Shown here piece after piece: positions 27,044 to 34,927 of a stretch of 37,994 bases of DNA. The translations under genes were made by a program, and so were the position numbers. Source of the stretch: Labrys miyagiensis. Lineage in GTDB: Bacteria; Pseudomonadota; Alphaproteobacteria; Rhizobiales; Labraceae. Position 1 is the first letter of the stretch; every line of letters begins with the position of its first letter. Location: contig NZ_BSPC01000087.1 of assembly GCF_030160835.1 (NCBI RefSeq), positions 1 through 37,994 on the forward strand, read 5' to 3'. The notes beneath the pieces were generated by a model. It saw nothing but the letters and a program-made list of their open reading frames with translations, made no database searches and was not told the origin of the DNA.

Positions 27044-27102
27044 TCGAAACCCTGAGGCAAAACATAAGCTTAGCGATAAGCGTTCTTGACGCCGATTTCG
27101 GC

Positions 27103-27136
27103 ATTCTGACAAGGGCGAGGGTTGCTATTCTGACAA
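27103..27136. repeat. Direct repeats ATTCTGACAA between tRNA and integrase remnant
   Basis: ATTCTGACAA occurs at 27103-27112 and 27127-27136, start to start 24 bases. The position, between the tRNA and the 3' end of the recombinase gene, fits arm-type binding sites of an integrase or the terminal multiple repeats of a lost insertion sequence. Which one cannot be decided from two copies. Confidence 0.4.
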
Positions 27137-27152
27137 ATCCCCCCGCTTCGTT

Positions 27153-27923
27153 CTAACCTGCAGTCTTTTCCGAGCCCCCTACTCGGCTTTGTTCATCTGA
27201 GGCTTGGGCATAGCGAAGGGGTGCTTGAACGGTCTTGTGACCGCTCAGCGCTCGCATCTGTGCGTCGGTCAATCCAGCGTCCGCGGCTTCGACGTTTCCG
27301 CCATGTCGCAGCCCCATAAACTTGACCTCAGGACCAATGCCTGCAGCTAAGCGAATCGCCGCGAAGCGATGTCGGAAATAGTCAATCTCCCAGGGAAGGC
27401 ATATTTTGCGTGTCCGATCCGGCAGGTCTCCGGTGACGATCAACCCGCCTTTTCTTGGAGCGCTATCGAGCCGGGCAACGATTTCAGGCCACAGACACGT
27501 GCCATCCTCATTGTAGAGCGGGACGTCAACCAAGACGCCAGTCTTGTTGTGAAAGATCTGGATATGATTTGGCTTCTCGGCCGAACGATAGTGTGTCCAG
27601 GAAAGCCGGCCTAGAATATCGGTTTGTAGCTGAAGGAAGTAGAAGACGATCATCGCTGCAGTGCCAAGTGACGGCTCGCCTGCGGCATCCGCAGCAGCAA
27701 CGAAACGATTGAGTTCGCCCCTCCTCACAGGTCTGGAGCGCTTTGCTTGATAGCCATAGAGATCCATATCGACGAATGGATTTTTGGCTGGGACGGCATC
27801 ATCGCGTGATCGCCACGCCACGGTCCACGCCTTCCGCACCACGCCCATCGCTAGGACAGCTGTTCGGCCGCGCTCCTTGCCATCGCTTCTCACGCGAATT
27901 TTTGCGTAGAGCATATCGGCCAC
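27153..27923 (-). pseudogene. Tyrosine recombinase (integrase), 5'-truncated
   Basis: The open frame contains the catalytic half of a phage-type integrase: a core-like start (AKIRVRSDGKERGRTAVLAM, VVRKAWTVAWRS), the central helices, and the C-terminal box FMGLRHGGNVEAAD followed by ALSGHKTVQAPLRYAQ, giving the second catalytic Arg, the His/Gly-His pair and the Tyr nucleophile. The N-terminal arm and SAM-like domains are missing. The frame stays open upstream (TERGFAVGVADMLY) only until it meets Tn3 transposase sequence near 27,950. The only start in the frame is a GTG with no ribosome site. It is most likely an inactive remnant of the enzyme that inserted an island at tRNA-Lys. Confidence 0.75.
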
Positions 27924-28651
27924 GCCAACTGCGAATCCACGTTCAGTCTTCGTAAGAAGACCAAACTGCCCAGAACACTGTTGAGGTTATCCGTGCTTGG
28001 GGCATCCGGTGAGGATCGAAGCCAATGGTAGCGCATTTGCCCGATGTCGCTGTCAAGGCCGAGAAGTTCGTCGAGAAGATGCAACTTGTTTTCGGAAAGC
28101 CCGTTCAAAACGGCTATCTCTGCTCGGCGTCTGGCGATCGCTCGACCTGCGAGTCCAATTCTCTCGATTGTGTCTTCAGATGGCAACAAAGCATTCTCGG
28201 CATGAAAGGTCGCGATCACCGCGCTGGCTATTGCTGATCCTTTGTCGCTGACATCGGCTGCGTTGATCGCAGCGAGCAGCGCCGTTCGCCGATCCTGCGC
28301 CACTGGAGTGCGCTTTTGTAGATACGACAGCAATCGCGCAACGTGATCAAGCCGAGTTGGTTCGCGGCGAGCATATAGATCAAAAAACTTCGGGCTGATG
28401 TCCAATTGCGCCGCAATGTAGATGAGAGTCGCTTTCGGCAGTTTCTCTCCGGGCATCAGCGCTCGTCCTGGATATCTCATCAGACACAGCTGAACGCCAA
28501 AACCTAATTGGTTGTGAGGGCGGCGGCGGGCCTGGATCTCGAGCAAGCCCGCCGAAGTGAACGTGTAGTGGCGGATGAGGCTCTCTTCGTCTGTAGGAAT
28601 GGCAAAGAGCGCTTGCCGTTCTCTGGTGCTGAGCAGCTTCCTTCGACCCAT
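27890..28651 (-). pseudogene. tnpA: Tn3-family transposase TnpA, 3'-truncated
   Basis: The N-terminal quarter of a Tn3-family transposase, starting at ATG 28651 behind GAGGG. It opens with MGRRKLLSTRERQALFAIP and continues EESLIRHYTFTSAGLLEIQ and NQLGFGVQLCLMRYPGRAL, the DUF4158 DNA-binding region that recognises the transposon ends. About 230 residues remain of roughly 980; the DDE catalytic domain is absent. After LNSVLGSLVFLRRLN the frame runs into sequence that reads as integrase in another frame, so the two genes were fused by a deletion near 27,930-27,960. The matching terminal inverted repeat lies 118 bases upstream. Confidence 0.85.
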
Positions 28652-28768
28652 TTCTTGCCCTCATCTCCAAGCCATTGTTAGACTCGGATGAGATGCCATT
28701 GAAAATGGGTGGCGAAGCTAAAATTGGGGAATCTATCAGACAGAGGCGCCGTTCATCGTCCGTTCTAG

Positions 28769-28806
28769 CTTAGCGTATGATTTCGAGCAGTTCTTGTTCT
28801 GACCCC
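28769..28806 (-). mobile_element. Tn3-family 38-bp terminal inverted repeat
   Basis: Read on the minus strand from 28806 the sequence begins GGGGTCAGAACAAG and ends ACGCTAAG exactly 38 bases later, the classical length and end pattern (GGGG...TAAG) of Tn3-family termini. The outer end is at 28806; tnpA starts 118 bases inside. The partner repeat was not found to the left, so only one end of the transposon survives. Confidence 0.85.
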
Positions 28807-29102
28807 TTGAAGGAACTCCATGGTCAGATCGCGGCCTCTACCCGCTCAAGGCCAATGACGAGCCCGCCATGTCAGAAGGAGGCGGCCCTCCCGCGGAGCG
28901 GGTTCGTGCTTGGGCGCCATACGGTCATCACTTGCTTGCGACTTGATGTGCGCTCCGGCTCCAAGTAGGGCGCGTACCCTTGTTGGACCTCCGCCGGAAT
29001 ATGCATCCGGCGCGGCATCATCTTACCCACATTTTTTAGTATGCAATTGGCAGCGACGCGCGCAATGATTGTGCTGGAGAGTCTAGAGCATCTGGTGCTC
29101 CG
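28807..29102. other. Intergenic region outside the Tn3 end, no supported gene
   Basis: Between the transposon end and the histidine kinase gene I see no convincing coding sequence. One frame reads RGLYPLKANDEPAMSEGGG and a few more residues before a stop, which may be the remnant of a gene cut by the transposon. No ribosome site or clear promoter for the kinase gene was found. Confidence 0.4.
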
Positions 29103-31010
29103 ATGTTCCTAAGCGCAGCAACGACATTCGCAGGGTGGGCTCTGGCTTGCGTCAAATGCTGGCGTCCGAGCAAAGACAGATATGCGATCTTGGGTTGCAG
29201 CGCCGCCTTATTTTTCTTTGTTTTGTCTCTGCCCTCGGAGAGTTGCGCGCAAGCGCCGCAGCATGTGCTCGTTCTATACGATAACAATCGCCTACTCCCT
29301 GCGAACATCGATGCGGATCGTGGCTTGAGCGACGCGGTTGCGTCATCAGGCCGCAATGTGGATCTCAGTGCAGAATTCCTCGATTATCCCCGCTTCGGCG
29401 GTGAGGGCCATATCCGGACAGTCACGACATATTTGCGTGAAAAATACGCGTCTCAGCCTCCGGATGTGATTGTAGTCGGAGGCAATGGAGCCCTCGATTT
29501 TCTGGTGCGTAACCGTACCCTGCTGTTTCCAAATGTTCCCGTGATTCACATGGGGGTGGACAAAGCATTTGCGGACGCGATGAAGCTCCCGGCCAATTTT
29601 GCAGGAGTGCCCGTCGAAGTCGACATGATTGGCACTATCAAGCAGGCCCTTCGCTGGCATCCTCGGGCTACACATCTTGTCGTCGTGACAGGAGCTTCAG
29701 CGCCTGATCGAGAATGGGAAAGCGACCTACGCACCCAACTGATCCCATTGCAGAAGCAGCTAAGCATTGAGTTCCTTGCCGGGTTGCCGACGCCCGAGCT
29801 CCAAAAGCGGGTTGGTTCACTCGGCTTGGACACTGTGATCTTTACTCCCGGGTATTTTACGGATGGTGATGGCCGAAGCTTTGCGCCGCGCGAAGCGGCA
29901 AGGGCGATCGCAACCGCGGCGTCCGCGCCCGTGTATGGCCCCTTCAATACCTTCATCGGCGTGGGCGTCGTCGGTGGACGAGTATCGAATTTCGAGGCAA
30001 TGGGCCGAATGGCGGGAGGCATCGTCAATCAAGTTCTGGACGGCCATAAGCTGTCCGAAATTGCATTCCCGAAACTAATGCCGACGACCTTGAGTATCGA
30101 TTGGCGCCAGATCGAACGGTGGGGGATCGCTCAAGGCGACATTCCGTCGGATGCGGAGGTGCACTTCAGGACACCGGGGCTTTGGGAGCAGTACAAGAGC
30201 CTGGCACTCTTGATTGCTGCTGCCTTCCTCGTTCAAACCGCTCTTTTGGGAGGGCTTCTGTTCGAGCGTCGTCGTCGTCGAACTGCCGAGAATGCCGTGG
30301 ACAAGCACCGGTTCGAACTCGCTCATGCTTCTCGGCTGGCGATCGCTGGAGAACTAACCGCCTCAATCGCGCATGAGATCAATCAGCCTCTGGGCGCTAT
30401 TTTGAGTAACGTTGCCGCAGCTGACCTGATCCTCGAATCTAATTCGGGGCAGCAGGAGGAATTGCGCCAAATACTTGCCGACATTCGACGCGATGACCTG
30501 CGCGCAAGCGAGGTCATCAAGCGTTTGCGAACACTTCTTGAAAAGCATCAAGTCAATAAATTGGCAATAAATCTCAACGAAGCGATCGCGGATACAGAGT
30601 TAATATTGAGAGCGCAAGCTTTGAGCCGAAAAGTTGATTTATCGGTCCTTCAATCATCAAACGAAGTGACGATAACGGCCGACAAAGTCCAAATTCAGCA
30701 AATCCTGATTAATCTCGTTCTCAATGCCATGGATGCCGTTTCGGGCATGCCCGAGAATCATCGAATAGTTACCCTTTCCGTTGCTCATGAGGCAGGGACG
30801 GCTTCCATCCGGGTTTGTGACACTGGCCATGGCATTCCAATCGGTCAGGAGGCGCAGCTGTTTGAGTCATTCTTCACGACCAAGGGGAGCGGTATCGGAC
30901 TAGGGCTCTCAATCGTGAGAACGCTCGTGCAGGCCCATGGCGGTAAAGTTTGGGCGCAGAACCGGTCAACCGGGGGAGCGACATTCTATGTCGAACTTCC
31001 TGCTGGCTAA
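29103..31010 (+). CDS. Sensor histidine kinase with ABC-type periplasmic binding domain
   Basis: A 635-residue membrane kinase. After an N-terminal hydrophobic segment (AILGCSAALFFFVLSLP) residues about 52-330 form a periplasmic domain of the ABC substrate-binding (type 1 periplasmic protein) kind: VLVLYDNNRLLPAN, PDVIVVGGNGALDFL, VPVIHMGVDK, THLVVVTGAS, DTVIFTPGYFTD. A second helix (LALLIAAAFLVQTALLGGLL) leads to the dimerisation domain with His424 in TASIAHEINQPLGAIL and the ATPase domain (LINLVLNAMDAV, DTGHGIP, GIGLGLSIV). The start ATG lacks a ribosome site. It lies 25 bases before the FixJ-like regulator gene and is its likely partner. The ligand is unknown; position suggests a sulfate ester or related compound. 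Confidence 0.92.
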   Translation: MFLSAATTFAGWALACVKCWRPSKDRYAILGCSAALFFFVLSLPSESCAQAPQHVLVLYDNNRLLPANIDADRGLSDAVASSGRNVDLSAEFLDYPRFGGEGHIRTVTTYLREKYASQPPDVIVVGGNGALDFLVRNRTLLFPNVPVIHMGVDKAFADAMKLPANFAGVPVEVDMIGTIKQALRWHPRATHLVVVTGASAPDREWESDLRTQLIPLQKQLSIEFLAGLPTPELQKRVGSLGLDTVIFTPGYFTDGDGRSFAPREAARAIATAASAPVYGPFNTFIGVGVVGGRVSNFEAMGRMAGGIVNQVLDGHKLSEIAFPKLMPTTLSIDWRQIERWGIAQGDIPSDAEVHFRTPGLWEQYKSLALLIAAAFLVQTALLGGLLFERRRRRTAENAVDKHRFELAHASRLAIAGELTASIAHEINQPLGAILSNVAAADLILESNSGQQEELRQILADIRRDDLRASEVIKRLRTLLEKHQVNKLAINLNEAIADTELILRAQALSRKVDLSVLQSSNEVTITADKVQIQQILINLVLNAMDAVSGMPENHRIVTLSVAHEAGTASIRVCDTGHGIPIGQEAQLFESFFTTKGSGIGLGLSIVRTLVQAHGGKVWAQNRSTGGATFYVELPAG

Positions 31011-31035
31011 TGCCAACATTGCGTATGGAGGCAGC

Positions 31036-31674
31036 ATGAACTCGAAGCCGATGGTCCATATTGTGGACGATGACGAGGCATTTCGCACGTCCCTCCTTCG
31101 ATTGTTGCGAGGGCACGATTTCGATGTGAAGACTTATGCGTCAACAGGGGACTTCCTACTACACCGTCCATCCGATCGTTATGGTTGCATCCTGCTGGAT
31201 ATTCGTTTGCCAGGCCCATCGGGCATCGAACTACATGCCGTTCTCAGGGAACAAGGGGTGTACCTGCCTGTGATTTTCATTACGGGGCACGCCGAGGTGG
31301 ACACTTGCGTAGCCGCAATGAAAGCAGGTGCGGTCGATTATCTTGAGAAGCCGATCGAACCAGAGGCGATTCTGAATGCTATTGGCAGGGCGTTGGACCG
31401 CGATGGCCGCGAGCGCGCGCTCCGCGGCGCGCGAGATGCGCTCCAATCCACTTTTTCTTCTTTGTCACAGCGTGAACGGCAGATCTTCGATCTGATAATA
31501 GCTGGCCGTCTCAATAAACAAATTGCCGACGATCTTGGCATTGCGGAGCGAACTGTGAAGGCGCAGCGCGCCAGTCTGATGGAGAAATTGGGCGTGAAAT
31601 CTGCGGCCGGCCTCGGCCGTTTTGCCGAGAAAATCTACACCGATAAAGAGAAAAGGGCTGATTATTTCGATTGA
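31036..31674 (+). CDS. FixJ/NarL-type response regulator
   Basis: A 212-residue two-domain regulator. The receiver has the acid pocket DDDE (11-14), phosphoacceptor Asp55 (ILLDIRLPGPSG), Thr in FITGHAEV and Lys in LEKPIEP, all in FixJ-like context. A helical linker leads to a LuxR-type helix-turn-helix (LSQRERQIFDLIIAGRLNKQIADDLGIAERTVKAQRASLM, read in two parts). ATG 31036 is preceded by GGAGG; a longer frame overlapping the kinase gene is not needed. It should be phosphorylated by the upstream kinase and bind DNA as a dimer. The dyads TGCCC-N4-GGGCA at 31693 and 32385 are its best candidate targets. Confidence 0.93.
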   Translation: MNSKPMVHIVDDDEAFRTSLLRLLRGHDFDVKTYASTGDFLLHRPSDRYGCILLDIRLPGPSGIELHAVLREQGVYLPVIFITGHAEVDTCVAAMKAGAVDYLEKPIEPEAILNAIGRALDRDGRERALRGARDALQSTFSSLSQRERQIFDLIIAGRLNKQIADDLGIAERTVKAQRASLMEKLGVKSAAGLGRFAEKIYTDKEKRADYFD

Positions 31675-31692
31675 GAATGAGCACGTCATAGT

Positions 31693-31732
31693 TGCCCTTT
31701 TGGGCAGTTCTTGTGCCCGTAGGCTCCATTGT
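31693..31732 (+). promoter_or_regulatory. Activator dyad and promoter upstream of receiver-only gene
   Basis: TGCCC-TTTT-GGGCA (31693-31706) is followed by TGCCC at offset 21 and by TAGGCTCCATTGT, whose CATTGT (31727-31732) can act as a poor -10 box. The same order and spacing recur at 32385. The dyad could also act as a weak stem after the FixJ-like gene. Confidence 0.5.
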
Positions 31733-31773
31733 GGTCGTCTCTCTGCGGACCGACACTGCCTCAGGAGGCAGCC

Positions 31774-32163
31774 ATGGCCGCGCGCATGAAAATACTTGTC
31801 GTTGATGACGATGACAGCATGCGCCAAGCGATCTCACGACTTCTTAATGCGGCCGGCTATGAGAACGCCACTTTCCCAACTGCCGAGGCTTGTCTGGCAT
31901 CCGGGGTGACGTCGAATGCCGACTGCCTCATATGCGATCTTCATCTGCCTGCGATGTCCGGGCTGGACCTTCTTGCTGAATTACGCCGTAGAAATTGCGG
32001 AATCCCCGTTATTCTAATGACAGCATTCGATGAACGAGGGCTGCATTTACGCGCCCTGGAAAGCGGCGCGGCTGCATATCTCGCCAAACCATTCCTTGGC
32101 ACGACACTCCTCGAATCAATCCAGGGGCTTGGTGGCGCCGGGAGCGGGGCCGACGAAATATAG
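31774..32163 (+). CDS. Receiver-only response regulator
   Basis: A 129-residue protein consisting of one receiver domain: acid pocket DDDD (11-14), phosphoacceptor Asp55 (LICDLHLPAMSG), Thr in ILMTAFDE and Lys in LAKPFLG. There is no output domain; after the last helix only a short GAGSGADEI tail remains. ATG 31774 is preceded by AGGAGG, but this site lies within CTGCCT-CAGG-AGGCAG (31756-31771), a small hairpin that could limit translation. It resembles the receiver part of FixJ-type regulators. It may act as a phosphate sink or a brake on the upstream kinase, or be a regulator that lost its HTH. Confidence 0.85.
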   Translation: MAARMKILVVDDDDSMRQAISRLLNAAGYENATFPTAEACLASGVTSNADCLICDLHLPAMSGLDLLAELRRRNCGIPVILMTAFDERGLHLRALESGAAAYLAKPFLGTTLLESIQGLGGAGSGADEI

Positions 32164-32671
32164 TCGATGGCTCTGGTTGGCGTGCTTGGAACTGGCTGCC
32201 AGCCGCCGGAGCTCGGCTGGCGTCACATTCGACCGCATCTTCACCGCCGATGGCATGCGCGATACGCCATGGAATCGGATCGGGATGATGTGCAGAACCC
32301 CCCGTCAGTCAGAAATTGCGCCTGTTGGTATGTCTGGCCTGTCGGCCGATATCGCGGTCGCTTTCACTTTCGGGAAATTCGGTGTGCCCTTTCGGGCAGA
32401 ATGCGCTGCCCCTTAGCCCTATAGTCTCTACGGCGCATGAAGACGAAGATGCATGGGCGGTCGTTTCGCCCTGCTTTTCGAGTAAGAAGGCGCATGCAGC
32501 CGCCGGTATCGAGTGAAACGTTCTTCCGGTCATTTAGAAAAATAATAGTTCAATTCACCGCAGGCGATCAAGAAATTGGTGGCGCGCGTTCACTTTGCTT
32601 TTGGGGCGTTGCCGGTAGCCGCCTCGTCATCGCCGCCTACTGGTTTCAAGCCAAAAGAAGGAGGTAGCAAG
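32164..32671. other. Long regulatory leader of the sulfatase gene
   Basis: These 508 bases hold no supported gene: the short frames here have no ribosome site and arginine/cysteine-rich, non-protein-like composition. The stretch contains the activator dyad and -10 candidate at 32385-32425. The predicted sulfatase mRNA would therefore carry a leader of about 240 bases, with an AT-rich section around 32,530-32,570. Confidence 0.5.
32385..32425 (+). promoter_or_regulatory. Activator dyad and promoter of the sulfatase gene
   Basis: TGCCC-TTTC-GGGCA (32385-32398) is followed by TGCCC at offset 22 and by TTAGCCCTATAGT, with TATAGT at 32420-32425 as -10 box. Transcription would start near 32432, putting the dyad centre at about -40, the usual place for a FixJ-class activator. 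There is no good -35 box, as expected for an activated promoter. Confidence 0.55.
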
Positions 32672-34381
32672 ATGAAGTTCCGTAATCTCTTCTTTACGAC
32701 GGTATCCGCCGCGATTTTAGGTACAGGGATAGCCCTCCCGGTGCAGGCGCAAGACCAGAAGCCGCCTAACATCCTCTTCATCATGGGCGACGACATCGGC
32801 TGGATGCAACCGAGCATCTATCATCGTGGCCTGATGGTTGGCGAAACGCCCAATATCGATCGCATCGGCAACGAAGGTGCGATGTTCACCGATTACTATG
32901 CCGAGCAAAGTTGCACCGCCGGCCGAAATGCCTTCTTCACTGGAATGCATCCGCTCCGCACAGGGATGATACCGCCCCAACTGCCCGGCAGCCCCTCCTA
33001 TTTGCGACCCGGCACCCCGGCGCTCGCCAAGTTTCTGCACGATCTCGGCTACAACACCGGCGAGTTTGGCAAGAACCATCTGGGTGACCATACCGATGCT
33101 CTCCCGACGGCACACGGCTTCCAGGAATTTTGGGGTTATCTCTATCACCTCGACGCCATGCAAGGAGTGAGTTTCCCTGACATTAACAAAAGCGCGTCTG
33201 AGCAAACGATCGTCCCACCTTGCAAGAACACACCAGTTCCTGGGCTCTCCGATCCCCCCGGCGCCGTCGATCCGAAAACCACCCTCTGTCTGATGCCCCC
33301 GCGGCCGATGATCGCCTGCAAATCTTCCGATGGCACGGCGCAGAATCAAACTTGCTCGGACGAGGGCCCGTTGACGCTCGATCGGTCCCGGACCGTGGAC
33401 GAGGAAATCTCCTCTCACGTTGTCGACTATCTCGATCGCAACGACCCGAAGAAAACCAACAAGCCCTTCTTCGTCTGGTACAACCCAGCCCGTATGCACA
33501 TCACCACGATGCTCTCGCCGAAATATGAGGCGATGCTCGGCGAAAAAGGGGGCAAGGATTGGGGTATCAATGAAGCCGGCATGAAACAATTGGATGATAA
33601 CATCGGCGTCGTGCTGAAGAAGCTGGAAGATATGAGCCAGCTCGACAACACCCTCGTCGTGTTCACAACCGACAACGGCGCTGAAGTGATTACCTTTCCA
33701 GACGGCGGCGTCACACCGTTCAAGGGCGGCAAGCTGACGACCTGGGAGGGCGGCATGCGTGCCCCGCTCGTGGTTCGGTGGCCCGGGCACATCAAACCCG
33801 GAACTGTCAAAACACAGATGATGGCGGCGCTCGACTGGTTGCCCACTCTGGTGAACATTGCCGGCGGCCCGAAGGGCGACGCGTTGAAGAAGCAGATCGA
33901 AGCCGGCAGCTATCCAGGCATCGTGAAGACAACCCTCGACGGCATCGACCAACGCGACTTCCTGGAAGGAAAGTCGGATTCGGCGCGGAATACGTTTTTC
34001 TATTACACCGGCGCAACCCCGTCGGCGGTTCGCTTCAAGAACTGGAAACTTTATTTCTCGATGGCAGGGGCCGATGCGACTGGCGGACTGTTGGGGGCCC
34101 AGACCTTCCACTGGACACAGATCGCCAACATCAAGCGTGACCCCTTCGAGATCACAGTCGTGGATAATAAGTCGCTCCTGGCCATGGGCGGCGCGCTCGC
34201 GGGTCCCAGTACCGCTTACCTTTACGACTGGAACATCCTGCCGATTGGCCAAGCGCTATGGCTGAAGGAGCTTGAGTCCTACGAACAATTCCCGCCAATG
34301 CAGGCTCCAGAAAGTTACAATTTGAGTCAAGTCCTGCAGCAGATAAAAGACGCGAAGACGGGCAGTCACGCGGGTGAGTAA
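32672..34381 (+). CDS. Exported arylsulfatase (type I, formylglycine-dependent)
   Basis: A 569-residue alkaline-phosphatase-superfamily sulfatase. A Sec signal peptide ends at ALPVQAQ (about residue 27). Metal ligands Asp40-Asp41 lie in NILFIMGDDIG, and the modification motif is Cys81-T-A-G-Arg85, which fits the C-x-[PA]-x-R pattern converted to formylglycine. GEFGKNHLGD gives the catalytic Lys/His pair and VFTTDNGAE the further metal ligands; FKGGKLTTWEGGMRAPLVVRWPG (in part) is the usual second motif. ATG 32672 follows AAGGAGG. It would hydrolyse sulfate esters in the periplasm after modification by the enzyme encoded at 35991. A strong terminator follows the gene. The substrate is unknown. 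Confidence 0.95.
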   Translation: MKFRNLFFTTVSAAILGTGIALPVQAQDQKPPNILFIMGDDIGWMQPSIYHRGLMVGETPNIDRIGNEGAMFTDYYAEQSCTAGRNAFFTGMHPLRTGMIPPQLPGSPSYLRPGTPALAKFLHDLGYNTGEFGKNHLGDHTDALPTAHGFQEFWGYLYHLDAMQGVSFPDINKSASEQTIVPPCKNTPVPGLSDPPGAVDPKTTLCLMPPRPMIACKSSDGTAQNQTCSDEGPLTLDRSRTVDEEISSHVVDYLDRNDPKKTNKPFFVWYNPARMHITTMLSPKYEAMLGEKGGKDWGINEAGMKQLDDNIGVVLKKLEDMSQLDNTLVVFTTDNGAEVITFPDGGVTPFKGGKLTTWEGGMRAPLVVRWPGHIKPGTVKTQMMAALDWLPTLVNIAGGPKGDALKKQIEAGSYPGIVKTTLDGIDQRDFLEGKSDSARNTFFYYTGATPSAVRFKNWKLYFSMAGADATGGLLGAQTFHWTQIANIKRDPFEITVVDNKSLLAMGGALAGPSTAYLYDWNILPIGQALWLKELESYEQFPPMQAPESYNLSQVLQQIKDAKTGSHAGE

Positions 34382-34404
34382 CCTGCAGTGTCAAATGAAG
34401 AGAG

Positions 34405-34428
34405 AGGCGACACGCGTGTCGCCTTTTT
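34405..34428 (+). terminator. Rho-independent terminator after the sulfatase gene
   Basis: AGGCGACA-CGCG-TGTCGCCT forms a perfect 8-bp stem with a 4-base loop, directly followed by TTTT. It begins 24 bases after the sulfatase stop codon and separates that gene from the downstream deleted-sulfatase/HAD/FGE group. Confidence 0.88.
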
Positions 34429-34556
34429 CGGTAGAGCTTCGACAGCGATCAATCTGCATCACCGGCAAATCCGCGCAGTAGGCCTTCATCCAATCTGCCA
34501 CTCGCCCACTAATCATAGCTCTTGCAACGAAATCGCTGACCGCGAAAGGTTCTGCA

Positions 34557-34895
34557 ATGAACTTCCTCAAACGAAGCGCATTTGGCCTTTTTGCATCCGC
34601 TGGCATTTTGATCGGCCTGCCCGGCTCCGCCCAGCAAGCAAAGCCCAATATTCTTGTGATCATGGCGGACGATATTGGGTACTGGAACATCAGCGCCTAC
34701 AACCGCGGAATGATAGGGTATCGAACGCCCAATATCGATCGCCTCATCGAGCACGCTTTCCTGCTCGTTCCGGACCAGGCGATCGTGGCTGAGCATCTTC
34801 AGAGCTTTCGGGATTTTCCGCCACGCCAAAGACCGGGGTCGTTCTCAATCGAGCAAACCATGGAGATGCTCAGGGCGCCACCATCAGGCAACTAA
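34557..34895 (+). pseudogene. Second arylsulfatase with in-frame internal deletion
   Basis: The 112-residue frame starts like a sulfatase: signal peptide (RSAFGLFASAGILIGLPGSAQ), NILVIMADDIG with both metal Asp residues, then RTPNIDRL. At about residue 62-65 (nt 34,740-34,750) it jumps to a sulfatase C-terminus: FLLVPDQAIVAEHLQSFRDFPPRQRPGSF aligns in two parts with ILPIGQALWLKELESYEQFPPMQAPESY at the end of the sulfatase at 32672. About 450 residues are missing, including the C-x-A-x-R motif and catalytic Lys/His, while the reading frame is kept. It cannot be an active sulfatase. It may be a relic kept because it leads the HAD-FGE transcript, or it may still be exported as a small protein. 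Confidence 0.85.
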
Positions 34896-34927
34896 AGCAA
34901 GTCGTAAGAGACGTATGGAGCTCCGAG

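Noticed and set aside
28777-28968. 63-codon frame outside the Tn3 end
   Set aside because: It begins inside the transposon terminal repeat, lacks a ribosome site and has no recognisable similarity.
32167-32424. 85-codon frame just after the receiver-only gene
   Set aside because: Rich in Arg, Cys, His and Trp with no domain; it overlaps the predicted sulfatase promoter.
32717-34252. 511-codon minus-strand frame over the sulfatase gene
   Set aside because: Antisense shadow; the sulfatase on the plus strand has signal peptide, active site and ribosome site.
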